Of a stretch of DNA of 64,000 nt, positions 35,125 through 44,960 are shown piece by piece. Position 1 is the stretch's first letter. Every line of letters starts with the position of its first letter. Position numbers and translations under genes: made by a program. The stretch is from Paraburkholderia ribeironis (GTDB lineage Bacteria; Pseudomonadota; Gammaproteobacteria; Burkholderiales; Burkholderiaceae). The notes under the pieces were generated by a model. It did not search any database. It had not been told where the DNA came from and saw nothing but the letters and a program-made list of their open reading frames with translations. The stretch spans positions 62,977 through 126,976 of the forward strand of contig NZ_CYGX02000025.1 in NCBI RefSeq assembly GCF_900019265.1, written 5' to 3'.

Positions 35125-35883
35125 TTACTTCTGCTTCGGCAATCCGAGTTCCGTGCGCCGCTGCAATTCCATGACTTCGCCTTGCACCTGACGCAGTTGC
35201 GCCCGTGCCTTCTCCTGCTCCGCGTGCAGCGTGACCGCCTCGCCCTGCGCTTGCCGTTGGTAGTCGTCGACTTTGGCCTGCTGCGTATGCGCCACGTCGA
35301 GATCGGCCTGCAGGCGCCTCGCGCTTTCCTGCGACGTCACAATGATGTCTTCGATGTACGCCTTCTGAGCCTGCAACTGCAAGCGGCGAATTTCGACGTC
35401 GGCGAGTTGCGCTGTTTGCCGGGCGAAGTCCGCGTAAATGGCTTCCGCGCGATCCGCGTTCTCTGACTTGAGCACGCGCCAGAAATGTTTGTCTTGAAAT
35501 AACGCGACGTAGTACGTCACCTCTTGCGGATAGAAAAAAAGACTCGCGCCGTAACTGCCGTTGTAGGTGGTGCGCAATTCGCTCAGCTTCGCGTCGTGAA
35601 TCATCCGCGTCAGCTCGGCGACGTTGCCTTGGACGCTGCCCTGCACGTCGCCGGCCACGCCGGTCCTATCGTGCGTGTCCTCCGTGTCCGGCATAGCCGG
35701 CACGTCGGATCGCGCGGCGACATCGGACTGGGGCATCGGCGGGCTTGCGCTCGTGGTCGCCCGCATGCCGGCCAGCAATGCAGCATCTGCGCTTTGCGCC
35801 GCCGACACGACACTGGCATGCTGCAGCAGTGCGCACGAGGCCGCGAGCAGCATGGCGCGCGATATTAATAAGGAATGCTTCAT
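35125..35883 (-). CDS. secreted DUF2968 family protein
   Basis: A 252-residue exported protein. Signal peptide KHSLLISRAMLLAASCALLQ (after the initiator) with cleavage near VSA-AQ, a variable linker (about 30-85), and a DUF2968 domain (about 85-250) with LSELRTTYNGSYGASLFFY and a C-terminal coiled coil of about 90 residues (e.g. QTAQLADVEIRRLQLQAQKA). The family is almost restricted to Burkholderiaceae and has no assigned function; the coiled coil suggests a structural or adaptor role in the periplasm. Another ATG at 35898 would add five residues in front of the signal peptide. Confidence 0.82.
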   Translation of the reverse strand: MKHSLLISRAMLLAASCALLQHASVVSAAQSADAALLAGMRATTSASPPMPQSDVAARSDVPAMPDTEDTHDRTGVAGDVQGSVQGNVAELTRMIHDAKLSELRTTYNGSYGASLFFYPQEVTYYVALFQDKHFWRVLKSENADRAEAIYADFARQTAQLADVEIRRLQLQAQKAYIEDIIVTSQESARRLQADLDVAHTQQAKVDDYQRQAQGEAVTLHAEQEKARAQLRQVQGEVMELQRRTELGLPKQK

Positions 35884-36483
35884 ATCCGCTTGCTCCATGC
35901 AGATTCAAACCAGCCGCAGATTATCGCGCGGATTTGCCGTTGAGCGAAGCCCGCTCAACGGCCGCCTGGATGGGCACAAAATCGAGATAATCCGCTAGCG
36001 AAAGGTTCCGCATGCATCAATCCATCAATCGCGAATAAACGTATTCAGATCGGCCGAAAACGGCGCGATCCGACTCGTTCGGACGATTCCCAATCTACGC
36101 CGGATTTGTATGAAGCCAACGGCAAGCCAATGCGATCAAAGCTTCGCGTGGATCATCCGAGATGATTTGAATGCCAGAATCTCCGACAATTAAATATCGC
36201 ATTCCTGACTAACTTGATAAAGATGAACCAGCGACCACAAAAAAGAGAGCCGCCACATCGAATAGAAAGAAAGAAAGACAGACGGGCAGACAAGAGCCGA
36301 CAACGCGCACCGTCCAGCAGCTCAGAGGAGAATCGACGAAAATGAAACCCGCGTAGCAGCGAGCTCACATCAAGCGCGCCGCCACATACCGCGACGGCGC
36401 GCCAACCAGATCAGCGTCAGAACACAACGCGCAACCCGCGCCCATCCCACGCCATCACCACGCGAGCTGAAAAACCCGCCGCG
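35884..36483. other. 600-bp intergenic region, AT-rich in its middle
   Basis: No credible gene. The part 36000-36370 is richer in A+T than the flanks; an open frame of 71 codons on the minus strand (36153-36368) has no ribosome site and odd composition. The region should contain the promoter of the DUF2968 gene near its left end. Confidence 0.55.
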
Positions 36484-37962
36484 TCAAAACCGCGTTTCGC
36501 GCGCCACCCGCAGGAAGGTATCGAGCAACGGCGTGCAATCGAGCAGTTCCGGGCCGCCCGCGCGATGAAACTCCGGATGCCACTGCACCCCCATCACAAA
36601 CGGCGCGCGCCGATAGCGCACAGCCTCGATGAGACCGTCCGACGCCGACACCGCCTCAATGTTGAGATCGCGGCCGAGGGTCTTCACCGCCTGATGGTGA
36701 ATCGAGTTGACGATCGCATCGCGCCGCCCAGGGAACATGTTGACCAGCGTCGAGCCGTCCGGGAAGTGAACGCCATGTCGATGCTGATCGTAGTTCTCGT
36801 TGACGTGCGCGCCGGCGGTCGGCACATCGGTTGCGATGTCCTGATACAAGGTGCCGCCGAACGCCACGTTGATCAGTTGACAGCCGCGGCACACGCCCAG
36901 CACGGGCTTGCCCGACTCGATGAACTCGTGCAGCAGTTCGAGCTCGTACATGTCGCGCACGCGGTCGCCCGGCCACTCGTGGCTGATCGCGTTTTCCGAG
37001 TACGTCTGCGGTGACACGTCGGCGCCGCCTTGCAGCAGCAGCCCGTCGAGATGCTTCGCGTAATCGCGCAGGCGGATGTTGCTCGGGTGCAGCATGCCCT
37101 GATGACCGACCGTCGGAATCATGAACACCAGCACGTCGCGCGACATCACCCAGTGCGCGATCGATTCCTCGAGGTACTGCAAGGTCTTGCCGCGCAATCC
37201 CTTCGCGCCCGGCTCCGGGTGGAAGATCCGCGCCGACACGCCGATGCGCAGCGTGCGCTGCGTGATCCGCTGTCCCGCGCGATCGAACAGTTGGCGTGCG
37301 CGCGCCGCGACGATCCGGCCGAACACGCTCCACGCCGAATCGGTCTGCCTCAGATAACGCGGCGGCGACGGCGGCAACGCGTTGGGCGGCGGCGGATTGG
37401 TCGCGGTGAAATCGGGCGCCGCGCCAAAGCCTGGCGGCGGCGCGCCAGCCGGACGCGCGGTGGATGCCGGGCCTGTTTCGGCCGCCGCGGTGTCGTCGGT
37501 CGAGGTGGTCAGCTCGCCGGCCAGCGGTTCGCTGCTCGTGAGCGGGGGCGCGCTCGGCGCGGCCTTCGTGATCTCGGGCCTGGGTGCACGCGGGCCGGCA
37601 CGCCTTGCCTCGCGCTCATGCACCGCGGCCTCCTGCATCGCGGTGGACGCCGCGGCCGAACTGCGTGCTTCGGCGGCGTCGCGTTGCCGGGCCGCTAGCC
37701 GATCAGTGGGTGTGACGGCCGATGCGCTCTCCGGTTCATCGGTCGACGATTTCACCGCTGCAACTTCGGCAGCCGTTGTCACGCCATTTTTGATCGCCGA
37801 CTGGACGGCATCTTCATGCGAGGGGGGTAATGAGGCCGCCGCCTCGGCGTGCGTGGCACCGGCGTTCGGCGCGCCAGCTGTTGCACCGGACGGCGCTGGC
37901 GACGCCGAAGGCGACGATGCGCTGCCGGACACACCGGCATTGTCGGGTTTATTTTCGCTCAT
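36484..37962 (-). CDS. PuuD-like class I glutamine amidotransferase (peptidase C26) with a long disordered N-terminus
   Basis: A 492-residue protein. The last 260 residues are a gamma-glutamyl-GABA hydrolase-type domain: nucleophile Cys in LGVCRGCQLINVAFGGTL and the His-Glu pair in GVQWHPEFH, plus LLLQGGADVSPQTYS in the family position. In PuuD this hydrolyses gamma-glutamyl-GABA in putrescine breakdown. The first 190 residues are Ala/Pro/Ser/Thr-rich and without hydrophobic segments, unlike PuuD (about 250 aa), so about half the protein is an added disordered region. The ATG at 37962 gives SENKPDNAGVSG; the upstream TTG is less likely. No other polyamine genes are nearby, so the substrate is uncertain. 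Confidence 0.82.
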   Translation of the reverse strand: MSENKPDNAGVSGSASSPSASPAPSGATAGAPNAGATHAEAAASLPPSHEDAVQSAIKNGVTTAAEVAAVKSSTDEPESASAVTPTDRLAARQRDAAEARSSAAASTAMQEAAVHEREARRAGPRAPRPEITKAAPSAPPLTSSEPLAGELTTSTDDTAAAETGPASTARPAGAPPPGFGAAPDFTATNPPPPNALPPSPPRYLRQTDSAWSVFGRIVAARARQLFDRAGQRITQRTLRIGVSARIFHPEPGAKGLRGKTLQYLEESIAHWVMSRDVLVFMIPTVGHQGMLHPSNIRLRDYAKHLDGLLLQGGADVSPQTYSENAISHEWPGDRVRDMYELELLHEFIESGKPVLGVCRGCQLINVAFGGTLYQDIATDVPTAGAHVNENYDQHRHGVHFPDGSTLVNMFPGRRDAIVNSIHHQAVKTLGRDLNIEAVSASDGLIEAVRYRRAPFVMGVQWHPEFHRAGGPELLDCTPLLDTFLRVARETRF

Positions 37963-38066
37963 GACAGTCAGACGGGCGCCTTCCACGCGAACGAATGAAT
38001 ATACCCTGATTATCCGCTAGCGACGCACGCCCGGCAAACCCGCACACAAATGCTCACATTGTTGCA

Positions 38067-38107
38067 GCGCCCGAAGGAAGTTTCCTTGGGGGGCGCCCGA
38101 AGGAAGT
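38067..38107. repeat. 26-bp spaced direct repeat with internal hairpin
   Basis: GCGCCCGAAGGAAGT occurs at 38067-38081 and again at 38093-38107. The first copy forms AAGGAA-GT-TTCCTT. It lies between the antiporter stop and the PuuD-like gene, and a third degenerate relative (CCGCAGGACGTGTCCTTG) follows. It may be a dispersed small repeat family. Confidence 0.7.
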
Positions 38108-38180
38108 CCCCTTAGGGCCACTCCGCAGGACGTGTCCTTGCAGGACTCAGCACAAGTCTTCAATGAAAGTCTTCAATAAC

Positions 38181-39938
38181 TCAGGGGTCCGCCTGTTCTT
38201 CGAAGGTTTCCCGCAAGGCGATCTGCATCGACGCGTGGATTTTCACGCACCAGCGCCACAGGAGCGCCAGCAACAGCGCGGCGCAGACCAGCACGGCGAT
38301 GAGCAGGCCGGTCGGCGGCAGGATGCTGCCCGAGAGCGCCGCGACCAGCAGAAACACGCCGACCATCGACACGATCGGCACCAGATCGGAGATCGCGTAG
38401 CGGATCGCGCTCGTGAAGCGCCCCGCCGTCGCCGGCTGCACGCTGACTTCGGCGAGCAGCAGCGCGAGCGACTTGGTCTTGCGATAGACGGCCACGAGAA
38501 ACGGCATCGACACGATCAGCGCGGCACTCCATAGCACCGCGCGCTGCATCGCCTCGGCGTTCAGCCACTGCGCGAGCAGCTTGCCGGCAGAAGGCGCGCC
38601 ATACGACACGCCGAGGAAGATCGCCGCGACCAGCGCCAGATTGACAGCGATCTGCAGAATGATCCGCCGCGTCATGCCGAACAGCGTCGGCTCGCCGCTC
38701 GCCGTGCGCAAGCTGCGCAACCACTGGCCGTACATGCCGAACACGTTGGCGAACGTGGCCGGCATCGCGTTGCTCAGACGCCGGGTCAGCGGATCGGCGG
38801 CGCGGATCAGATACGGCGTGAACAACGTGGTCAGCACCGATACCGCCACCGCGACCGGGTACAGAAACGCGCTCGTCACCTTCAGCGTCAAGCCGAGCGA
38901 CGCGATGATGAACGAGAACTCGCCGATCTGCGACACGGTCATGCCGACCCGCATCGACGTGCGTGCGTCCTGCCCGGAGAGAAAAGTGCCGAGCCCGCAC
39001 GATACGAGCTTGCCGATGATCACCGCCAGCGTGATCACCGCGATCGGCCACGCGTAGTCGAGCAGCACGGCCGGGTTCAGCAGCAGGCCGATCGTCACGA
39101 AGAAGATCGCCGAAAAGGCATCGCGCAGCGGTGCGATCAGATGTTCGATCCGATGCAGATGACGCGATTCGGCCATGATCGCGCCGATCAGGAACGCGCC
39201 GAGCGCAATGCTGTAATCGAGCTTGACCACCAGCAGACAGAAGCCGAAGCAGAAGCCGAGCACGGACACCAGCAGCATCTCGTCGCTACCGGTGCGCGCC
39301 ACGTAGTTCAGCGCCCGCGGCACGACCAGAATGCCGACCAGCAGCGACACCGTCATGAATAGCAGCAACTTGCCGAGCGTGATCACCGCGAGACCGGCGC
39401 TCAACTGCCCGGTTTGCGCGATGCCGGTCAGCAGCACGAGCATCGCGATGCCGAGAATATCCTCGACGATCAGGATGCCGAACACCAGTTGCGCGAAGCG
39501 CTCGCGCTTCAGACCGAGGTCGGATAGCGCCTTGACGATGATGGTGGTCGACGAGATCGCGAGGATCGCGCCGAGGAACAGCGCATCCATCTGACTCCAG
39601 CCGAACGCGCTGCCGATCTCGTAGCCGATCCACACCATCAGCACGATCTCGGAGAGCGCGGCGACGATCGCCGTCGCGCCGACCTTGAAGAGCTTGCGCA
39701 GGCTGAATTCGAGTCCCAGCGAAAACATCAGGAACATCACGCCGAGTTCGCCGAGGGTCTGGATGCTCTGCTCGTCGTGGATCAGCTGAAACGGCGGCGT
39801 GTACGGCCCGATGATCACGCCGGCGGCGATATAACCGAGCACCACCGGCTGCTTCAGGCGATGGAACAGCACCGTGACGGCGGCGGCGAACGCCATCACG
39901 ACCGCCAGATCCTGAATGAAGCCAATGCCGTGGTGCAT
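38181..39938 (-). CDS. CPA2-family monovalent cation:proton antiporter (KefB-like, without RCK domain)
   Basis: A 585-residue inner membrane protein with about 12 helices in the sodium/hydrogen exchanger domain (about 1-390): GYIAAGVIIGPYTPP near residue 40, FSLGLEFSLRKL, and ILIVEDILGIAMLVLL with the conserved acidic pair in the transport helix. A second hydrophobic section (about 430-575) replaces the cytosolic TrkA-N/RCK domain found in KefB/KefC, so nucleotide gating by NADH is unlikely. Probably K+ or Na+/H+ exchange in pH homeostasis. ATG at 39938 with AAGGGA upstream. Confidence 0.88.
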   Translation of the reverse strand: MHHGIGFIQDLAVVMAFAAAVTVLFHRLKQPVVLGYIAAGVIIGPYTPPFQLIHDEQSIQTLGELGVMFLMFSLGLEFSLRKLFKVGATAIVAALSEIVLMVWIGYEIGSAFGWSQMDALFLGAILAISSTTIIVKALSDLGLKRERFAQLVFGILIVEDILGIAMLVLLTGIAQTGQLSAGLAVITLGKLLLFMTVSLLVGILVVPRALNYVARTGSDEMLLVSVLGFCFGFCLLVVKLDYSIALGAFLIGAIMAESRHLHRIEHLIAPLRDAFSAIFFVTIGLLLNPAVLLDYAWPIAVITLAVIIGKLVSCGLGTFLSGQDARTSMRVGMTVSQIGEFSFIIASLGLTLKVTSAFLYPVAVAVSVLTTLFTPYLIRAADPLTRRLSNAMPATFANVFGMYGQWLRSLRTASGEPTLFGMTRRIILQIAVNLALVAAIFLGVSYGAPSAGKLLAQWLNAEAMQRAVLWSAALIVSMPFLVAVYRKTKSLALLLAEVSVQPATAGRFTSAIRYAISDLVPIVSMVGVFLLVAALSGSILPPTGLLIAVLVCAALLLALLWRWCVKIHASMQIALRETFEEQADP

Positions 39939-40260
39939 GGATACGTCCCTTACAAAAAGTAATCTCGAACGGGGAGTTTAACAAACGAATCCATCACGCC
40001 GAATGACGCAAACGGCCAAGAGGCTTGCTATTGGCGCAACACGCGGCATCTCGACGTACTGACGTGCGGCCGATCAGGTGCGGCGAGCAACGTGCGGCCG
40101 CAATATTTTGACACGCTGGACTCCAGTGAAATATCACAATAATATTTGCCGAATATTTTCTTCCGAGTCGAGCGATGCAGTTGTCGTCCTTGAGTGTTGT
40201 AGACCACTGCGGCCAGCGGCGTGCGTAGCGCGCCGACGTACACCGCCTGACGCTCTACCC
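39939..40260. other. intergenic region with the gntR promoter
   Basis: 322 bp between divergent antiporter and GntR genes. It contains a good sigma70-type promoter at 40108-40137 and several AATATT motifs (40102, 40142, 40152). Confidence 0.6.
40108..40137 (+). promoter_or_regulatory. promoter of the GntR gene with an internal palindrome
   Basis: A perfect -35 TTGACA (40108-40113), 18-bp spacer, and -10 TATCAC (40132-40137). The spacer holds the inverted repeat CTGGA-C-TCCAG (40116-40126), a good place for a repressor to bind. Autoregulation by the GntR protein is inference. Confidence 0.6.
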
Positions 40261-40941
40261 ATGACCCTCCCACAGACCGTCCGCCCTGCCCCGCCCACCC
40301 GCGCGAGCGCCGCCGCGAGCCTCGCCGAACAGGCTTACGCGTTCGTCAAGCGCGAGATCATCACGATGCGGCTGCGGCCGGGCGAGGTGCTCAACGAAGC
40401 GGAATTGATGGCGCTGACCGGGATCGGCAGGACGCCGGTCCATCAGGCGTTGCACCGGCTGGTGCACGAAGGCATGCTGACCATCATGCCGCGCAAGGGC
40501 ATCATGGTCCGGCCGGTTTCGCTCGACGACGTGCTGGCGATCATCGACGTGCGTCTCGTCAATGAGACCTACTGCGTCGAGCTGGCCGCACGCCACGCGC
40601 AGCAGCACGACTACGACGCGCTGCAGGCGCTGCTGGAACGCTCGTCCGTGTGCGTCGCCGCGCACGACATCGAAGGCATGATGGATATCGATCGCGAGTT
40701 TCATCTGACGATCTCGGCCGCCTCGCGCAACCCGGTGCTGGCCGAGATCCTGCGCGGACTGCATGAGCGCTCGCTGCGCTTCTGGTTCATTTCGCTGTCC
40801 GCACCGCATCATCTCGAGGACGTCCATGAAGAACATCTCGAACTGTTTCGACTGCTGCGCGAACGCGACGCCGAAGGCGCCCGTCAATCGGTGCAAAAGC
40901 ATATCGAATCGTTCCGCGCGACGCTCTTCAAGCGCATCTGA
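40261..40941 (+). CDS. GntR-family transcriptional regulator, FadR/FCD type
   Basis: A 226-residue regulator with an N-terminal winged helix (about 15-80; YAFVKREIITMRLRPGEVLN, then RTPVHQALHRLVHEGMLTI) and an FCD ligand domain (about 90-220) with the metal-coordinating pattern DREFHLTI and HEEHLELFRLLRERD plus KHIESF. FCD regulators usually bind small carboxylates. It is 104 bp upstream of the amidase gene on the same strand and probably controls it (inference). ATG at 40261 was chosen as the start closest to the conserved domain; the frame stays open upstream. Confidence 0.9.
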   Translation: MTLPQTVRPAPPTRASAAASLAEQAYAFVKREIITMRLRPGEVLNEAELMALTGIGRTPVHQALHRLVHEGMLTIMPRKGIMVRPVSLDDVLAIIDVRLVNETYCVELAARHAQQHDYDALQALLERSSVCVAAHDIEGMMDIDREFHLTISAASRNPVLAEILRGLHERSLRFWFISLSAPHHLEDVHEEHLELFRLLRERDAEGARQSVQKHIESFRATLFKRI

Positions 40942-41045
40942 GCGCTAGCAGCCCATCGACCGCTTTATTTGCGCTTTATTTGATTAGCCGACTTCAGCCG
41001 ATTCAACCCCGAATCAACCCGATTCAACCGGACCCGAACGACATC

Positions 41046-42425
41046 ATGGCCACTGAATTCACGCCCTTCCCGCCGCTTGCCCAGCTTGCCGCCGACCTCG
41101 CCGCCGGTCGCACCACCAGCCGCGCGCTCGTCGAAACCGCGCTCGAACGGATCGCCGATCCCGCCGGCCAGGGCGCGGTCGCCTTCATGCACGTCGACGC
41201 CGACAGCGCCCGCGCCGCCGCCGACGCGCACGACCGCCTGCGCGCGGCCGGCACGGTGCTCTCGCCGCTCGCCGGGATTCCGGTGTCGGTCAAGGACCTG
41301 TTCGACATCGAAGGCCAGCCGACCCGCGCCGGTTCGGTGGCGCTCGCCGACGCCCCCGCCGCCAGCGCGGATGCCGTTGCAGTCGCGCGTTTGAAGCGGG
41401 CCGGCGCGGTGATCGTCGGGCGCACCAACATGAGCGAGTTCGCGTTTTCCGGACTCGGCCTGAACCCGCACTACGGCCATCCGCTGTCGCCGTACCGGCG
41501 CGGCGTCAAGGGTGACGAGCGGATCGCGGGCGGCTCGTCGTCGGGCGCGGCGGCGTCGGTCGCGGACGGCATGGCGGCCGTCGCGCTCGGCACCGACACC
41601 GGCGGCTCGATCCGCATTCCGGCTGCACTCTGCGGGCTGACCGGCTTCAAGCCGACCGCCGCGCGCATTCCCAAACAGGGCGGCGTGCCCCTCTCGCCGA
41701 CGCTCGATTCGTTCGGGCCGATCGGCGTGTCGGTTGCGTGCTGCGCGCTGGTCGACCGGATGCTGGCCGGCCTCGAACCGCGCATCCCCGCCCGCCGGCC
41801 GCTCGAAGGCGTGCGGCTCGGCGTGCTGACCCATTACGTCACCGACGGCGTCGAGCCGGCCGTCGCCGCGGCGATCGATACCGCGCTCAAGCACCTGGAA
41901 GCGGCCGGCGCGATTGTCAGCGAAGTGCGCTTCGCGCCGCTGGACCGCTTGCCCGAGATCAACCGCTTCGGCTTTGCGCCGATCGAAGCGTATGCGTGGC
42001 ATCGTCCGCTGCTCGAAAAACATCGCGAGCAATACGACCCCCGTGTGCTGGTGCGCATCCTCAAGGGCCAGCCGGCCAGCGCCGTCGACTACCTGGACCT
42101 GCTCGCCGAGCGTGAGGCGATGCTCGACGAAGCCGCCCGCACGCTGTGGCCGCGCGTTGACGCGATCGTCGCGCCGACGGTGCCGGTGGTGCCGCCGCGT
42201 GTGGCCGACCTGATCGATGACGACGACGCGTTTGGCCGCACCAACGCGCTGATCCTGCGCAATCCGAGCGCGTTCAACTTCCTCGACACCTGCGCGCTGT
42301 CGCTGCCCTGCCATCTGCGCGGCGACGCGCCGGTCGGCCTGATGCTGGCAGGCGCACCGCGCGCCGACGACGCGCTGCTGGCAATCGGCCGCGCCGCCGA
42401 AGCAGTGCTCGACCCGATTCGCTGA
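41046..42425 (+). CDS. amidase signature family hydrolase
   Basis: A 459-residue amidohydrolase with the complete Ser-cisSer-Lys triad: Lys83 in PVSVKDLFD, cis-Ser164 in [11 protein letters not shown], and nucleophile Ser188 in TDTGGSIR. Typical substrates are aliphatic or aromatic amides, ureides or (in the GatA group) glutamine; no GatB/GatC partners are nearby, so GatA is excluded. The location behind a GntR regulator and ahead of purine catabolism genes would allow a role in ureide or amide nitrogen use, but this is not shown. The ATG at 41046 lies after a short direct repeat of GATTCAACC. Confidence 0.88.
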   Translation: MATEFTPFPPLAQLAADLAAGRTTSRALVETALERIADPAGQGAVAFMHVDADSARAAADAHDRLRAAGTVLSPLAGIPVSVKDLFDIEGQPTRAGSVALADAPAASADAVAVARLKRAGAVIVGRTNMSEFAFSGLGLNPHYGHPLSPYRRGVKGDERIAGGSSSGAAASVADGMAAVALGTDTGGSIRIPAALCGLTGFKPTAARIPKQGGVPLSPTLDSFGPIGVSVACCALVDRMLAGLEPRIPARRPLEGVRLGVLTHYVTDGVEPAVAAAIDTALKHLEAAGAIVSEVRFAPLDRLPEINRFGFAPIEAYAWHRPLLEKHREQYDPRVLVRILKGQPASAVDYLDLLAEREAMLDEAARTLWPRVDAIVAPTVPVVPPRVADLIDDDDAFGRTNALILRNPSAFNFLDTCALSLPCHLRGDAPVGLMLAGAPRADDALLAIGRAAEAVLDPIR

Positions 42426-42526
42426 CACGTCTCTACGCTCATGACGACGCGCTCGACGTCGGGGCGGGGGTTCGCGCTAGAATCGCGGGCACCTGCCCTT
42501 TTCGTTTCCAGACCTCTTTGCGATCC

Positions 42527-43036
42527 ATGAACAACGACATTGCGATGCTGCGCCGCGAGCGCTCCCTGCTGGTACTGCTCGGCCTGATCTGCGTCGCCCT
42601 GGTGGGCGGCGCGTTGTACCTGCAGTACTTCCAGCACGAAGACCCTTGCCCGTTGTGCATCATCCAGCGCTACTTCTTCCTGCTGATCGCGATCTTCTCG
42701 TTCCTCGGCGCGCGCTTTCGCAGCTGGCGCGGCGTGCGGCTGCTGGAAGTGATGGCGGCACTGTCGGCGCTCGCGGGCATCCTGACCGCCGCGCGGCATG
42801 TGTACGTTCAGGCCAATCCGGGCTTCAGCTGCGGCTTCGACGCGCTGCAGCCGGTGGTCGACAGCCTGCCGCCCGCACGTTGGCTGCCGGGTGTGTTCAA
42901 GGTCGCGGGCCTGTGCGAAACGGCCTATCCGCCGATCCTCGGTTTGACGCTGCCGATGTGGTCACTGGTCGGGTTCGTGCTCGCGTTCATCCCGCTGGTG
43001 CTGAGCCTGATCCGCAATCGCGGCCGGGGCGCCTGA
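42527..43036 (+). CDS. dsbB: disulfide bond formation protein B
   Basis: Inner membrane oxidase that re-oxidises DsbA and passes electrons to ubiquinone. The 169-residue protein has four helices, the first redox pair Cys41-Cys44 in [11 protein letters not shown], and the second pair in the other periplasmic loop (GFSCGF and GLCETA). The ATG at 42527 follows a TTG three codons upstream that lacks a ribosome site. It stands between the amidase and xdhA genes on the same strand. Confidence 0.95.
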   Translation: MNNDIAMLRRERSLLVLLGLICVALVGGALYLQYFQHEDPCPLCIIQRYFFLLIAIFSFLGARFRSWRGVRLLEVMAALSALAGILTAARHVYVQANPGFSCGFDALQPVVDSLPPARWLPGVFKVAGLCETAYPPILGLTLPMWSLVGFVLAFIPLVLSLIRNRGRGA

Positions 43037-43412
43037 GCGGGCGCGCAGCGTCCGGCATCGACGGCACGCCGGGCTGCGCGTCGCCGCTCGCGGCGGCCCG
43101 AGCCCGGCGTTTTTGCGCACGCCCCGCGCAAACGCCTACTGGCCGCCACCGCCGCTTTCCTCCCGATTTCCCCCGATTCTCCGCCGCGCCCCTTCCGGCG
43201 TTGCGCTGTTCCGCCCGGGCGAGCAACTTGCTCGCGGGACGCAAATCGTATTCGCCATGACCGCCGCCGAATAAGCTTCATGCGATAAGGGAAATACTTT
43301 CGCGACGCGGTAATGCTATCTTCGGAACTGGATGGCGATCTACGTGCGCGAGGCCGGCTTCGGCGACCCATGCGTAACGCGCGCCTGGTCCGCACTGTCT
43401 TTCGGATTCGCC
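43037..43412. other. intergenic region upstream of xdhA
   Basis: 376 bp without a credible gene. It has an inverted repeat GCGAGCA-ACT-TGCTCGC at 43219-43235, a possible operator for the xdh genes. No clear promoter found. Confidence 0.5.
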
Positions 43413-44960
43413 ATGACAACGCAACCCATCCGCTTCTATCACCAGGGGTCCGTCCGCGAGGTCGCGGGCGTGCCGGCAACGCGCACGGTGCTCCAGCATC
43501 TGCGCGAGGACCGGCATTGCACCGGCACCAAGGAAGGCTGCGCGGAAGGCGACTGCGGTGCCTGCACGGTGGTCGTCGGTGAACTGGACGCGCGTGGCGC
43601 GCTGGTGCTCAAAGCAGTCAATGCGTGCATCCAGTTCCTGCCCACGCTGGACGGCCGCGCCCTCTTCACCGTCGAAGACCTGCGCGCCGCCGACGGCGCG
43701 CTGCACCCGGTGCAACAGGCGATGGTCGATTGCCATGGTTCGCAATGCGGCTTCTGCACGCCCGGCTTCGTGATGTCGATGTGGGCGCTGTACGAAAACC
43801 AGCCGGCCGACGCCGGCCTGCCGACCCGCGACGAAATCAACGCCGCGCTATCCGGCAATCTGTGCCGCTGCACCGGCTACCGGCCGATCATCGACGCGGC
43901 GCAGAAGATGTTCGACTACCCGTCGTACCCGCGCGTGACGCTGGATCGCGACGCCGTCATCAACACGCTGCGTGGGCTGCAACGCACCGCTACCTTCGAA
44001 TACAGCGCGCCCGATGCGCGCGGCGCCGCGTTCGGTGCGTCCACCTTCCGCGCGCCGGTCACGCTCGACGCGTTCGCCAGCCTGCGCGCGCAGCACCCCA
44101 ACGCGCGGCTGCTGGCCGGCAGCACCGACGTCGGCCTGTGGGTCACCAAGCAGTTCCGCGAGCTCGGCGACGTGCTGTACATCGGCAACGTCGCCGAGCT
44201 GAAGACCATCGAGCGCGATGCGCAGACACTGACGATCGGCGCGGCGGTCACACTCGAAGACGCGTACGCGGCGCTCGCCGTCGACTATCCCGAGCTGGCC
44301 GAACTATGGACGCGCTTCGCGTCGCTGCCGATCCGCAATGCCGGCACGCTCGGCGGCAACGTTGCAAACGGCTCGCCGATCGGTGATTCGATGCCGGCGC
44401 TGCTCGCGCTCGACGCCGAAGTCGTGCTGCGCCACGGCGCGAAAACCCGCACGCTGCCGCTCGATGCTTTCTACCTCGGCTACCAGAAAACCGCGCTCGC
44501 GGCGGGCGAATTCGTCATGGCGCTGCGCGTGCCGCGGCCTGACGGTCATCTGCGCTTTCGCACGTACAAGGTGGCCAAGCGCTACGACCAGGACATCTCG
44601 GCGGTATGCGCGGCGTTTGCGCTGCACCTCGACGAGCACGGCGCGATACGCGCTGCGCGCATCGCATACGGCGGCATGGCGGCCACCCCGAAGCGCGCCG
44701 CGCAAACCGAAGCTGTGCTGAACGGCGCGACGTGGGACGACAGCACCGCGCAGCAGGCGATGAACGCACTCGCCGCCGACTACCAGCCGCTCACCGACAT
44801 GCGCGCGTCGAGCGCGTATCGGCTGAAGGTGGCGCGCAACCTGCTGTGGCGCTTCTACCTCGAAACGCGCAATGACGCGCCGCTCGCTCTGCTCGACGTG
44901 AATGCGTTCGCGTTCGAAGCCGGCGCGCCGGACGCGGCCGTTGCGAAGGAGCCGTCGTGA
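43413..44960 (+). CDS. xdhA: xanthine dehydrogenase small subunit
   Basis: Iron-sulfur/FAD subunit (515 aa) of the bacterial two-subunit xanthine dehydrogenase, which turns hypoxanthine and xanthine into urate. N-terminal plant-type [2Fe-2S] domain with GCAEGDCGACTVVV, second [2Fe-2S] domain with CGFCTPGFVMSMWAL and LCRCTGYRPI, FAD-binding domain (about 190-380) with RNAGTLGGNVANGSPIGD, then the CO dehydrogenase flavoprotein C-terminal domain. The ATG at 43413 gives the normal start (TTQPIRFYHQG). The TGA overlaps the xdhB ATG. Confidence 0.96.
   Translation: MTTQPIRFYHQGSVREVAGVPATRTVLQHLREDRHCTGTKEGCAEGDCGACTVVVGELDARGALVLKAVNACIQFLPTLDGRALFTVEDLRAADGALHPVQQAMVDCHGSQCGFCTPGFVMSMWALYENQPADAGLPTRDEINAALSGNLCRCTGYRPIIDAAQKMFDYPSYPRVTLDRDAVINTLRGLQRTATFEYSAPDARGAAFGASTFRAPVTLDAFASLRAQHPNARLLAGSTDVGLWVTKQFRELGDVLYIGNVAELKTIERDAQTLTIGAAVTLEDAYAALAVDYPELAELWTRFASLPIRNAGTLGGNVANGSPIGDSMPALLALDAEVVLRHGAKTRTLPLDAFYLGYQKTALAAGEFVMALRVPRPDGHLRFRTYKVAKRYDQDISAVCAAFALHLDEHGAIRAARIAYGGMAATPKRAAQTEAVLNGATWDDSTAQQAMNALAADYQPLTDMRASSAYRLKVARNLLWRFYLETRNDAPLALLDVNAFAFEAGAPDAAVAKEPS

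Noticed and set aside
36153..36368. A 71-codon frame in the 600-bp gap
   Set aside because: No ribosome site, Arg/Phe/Leu-rich composition, no partner; likely chance.
41046..42425. Amidase as GatA of the glutamyl-tRNA amidotransferase
   Set aside because: No GatB or GatC genes adjacent and the gene sits behind a GntR regulator; a catabolic amidase is more likely.
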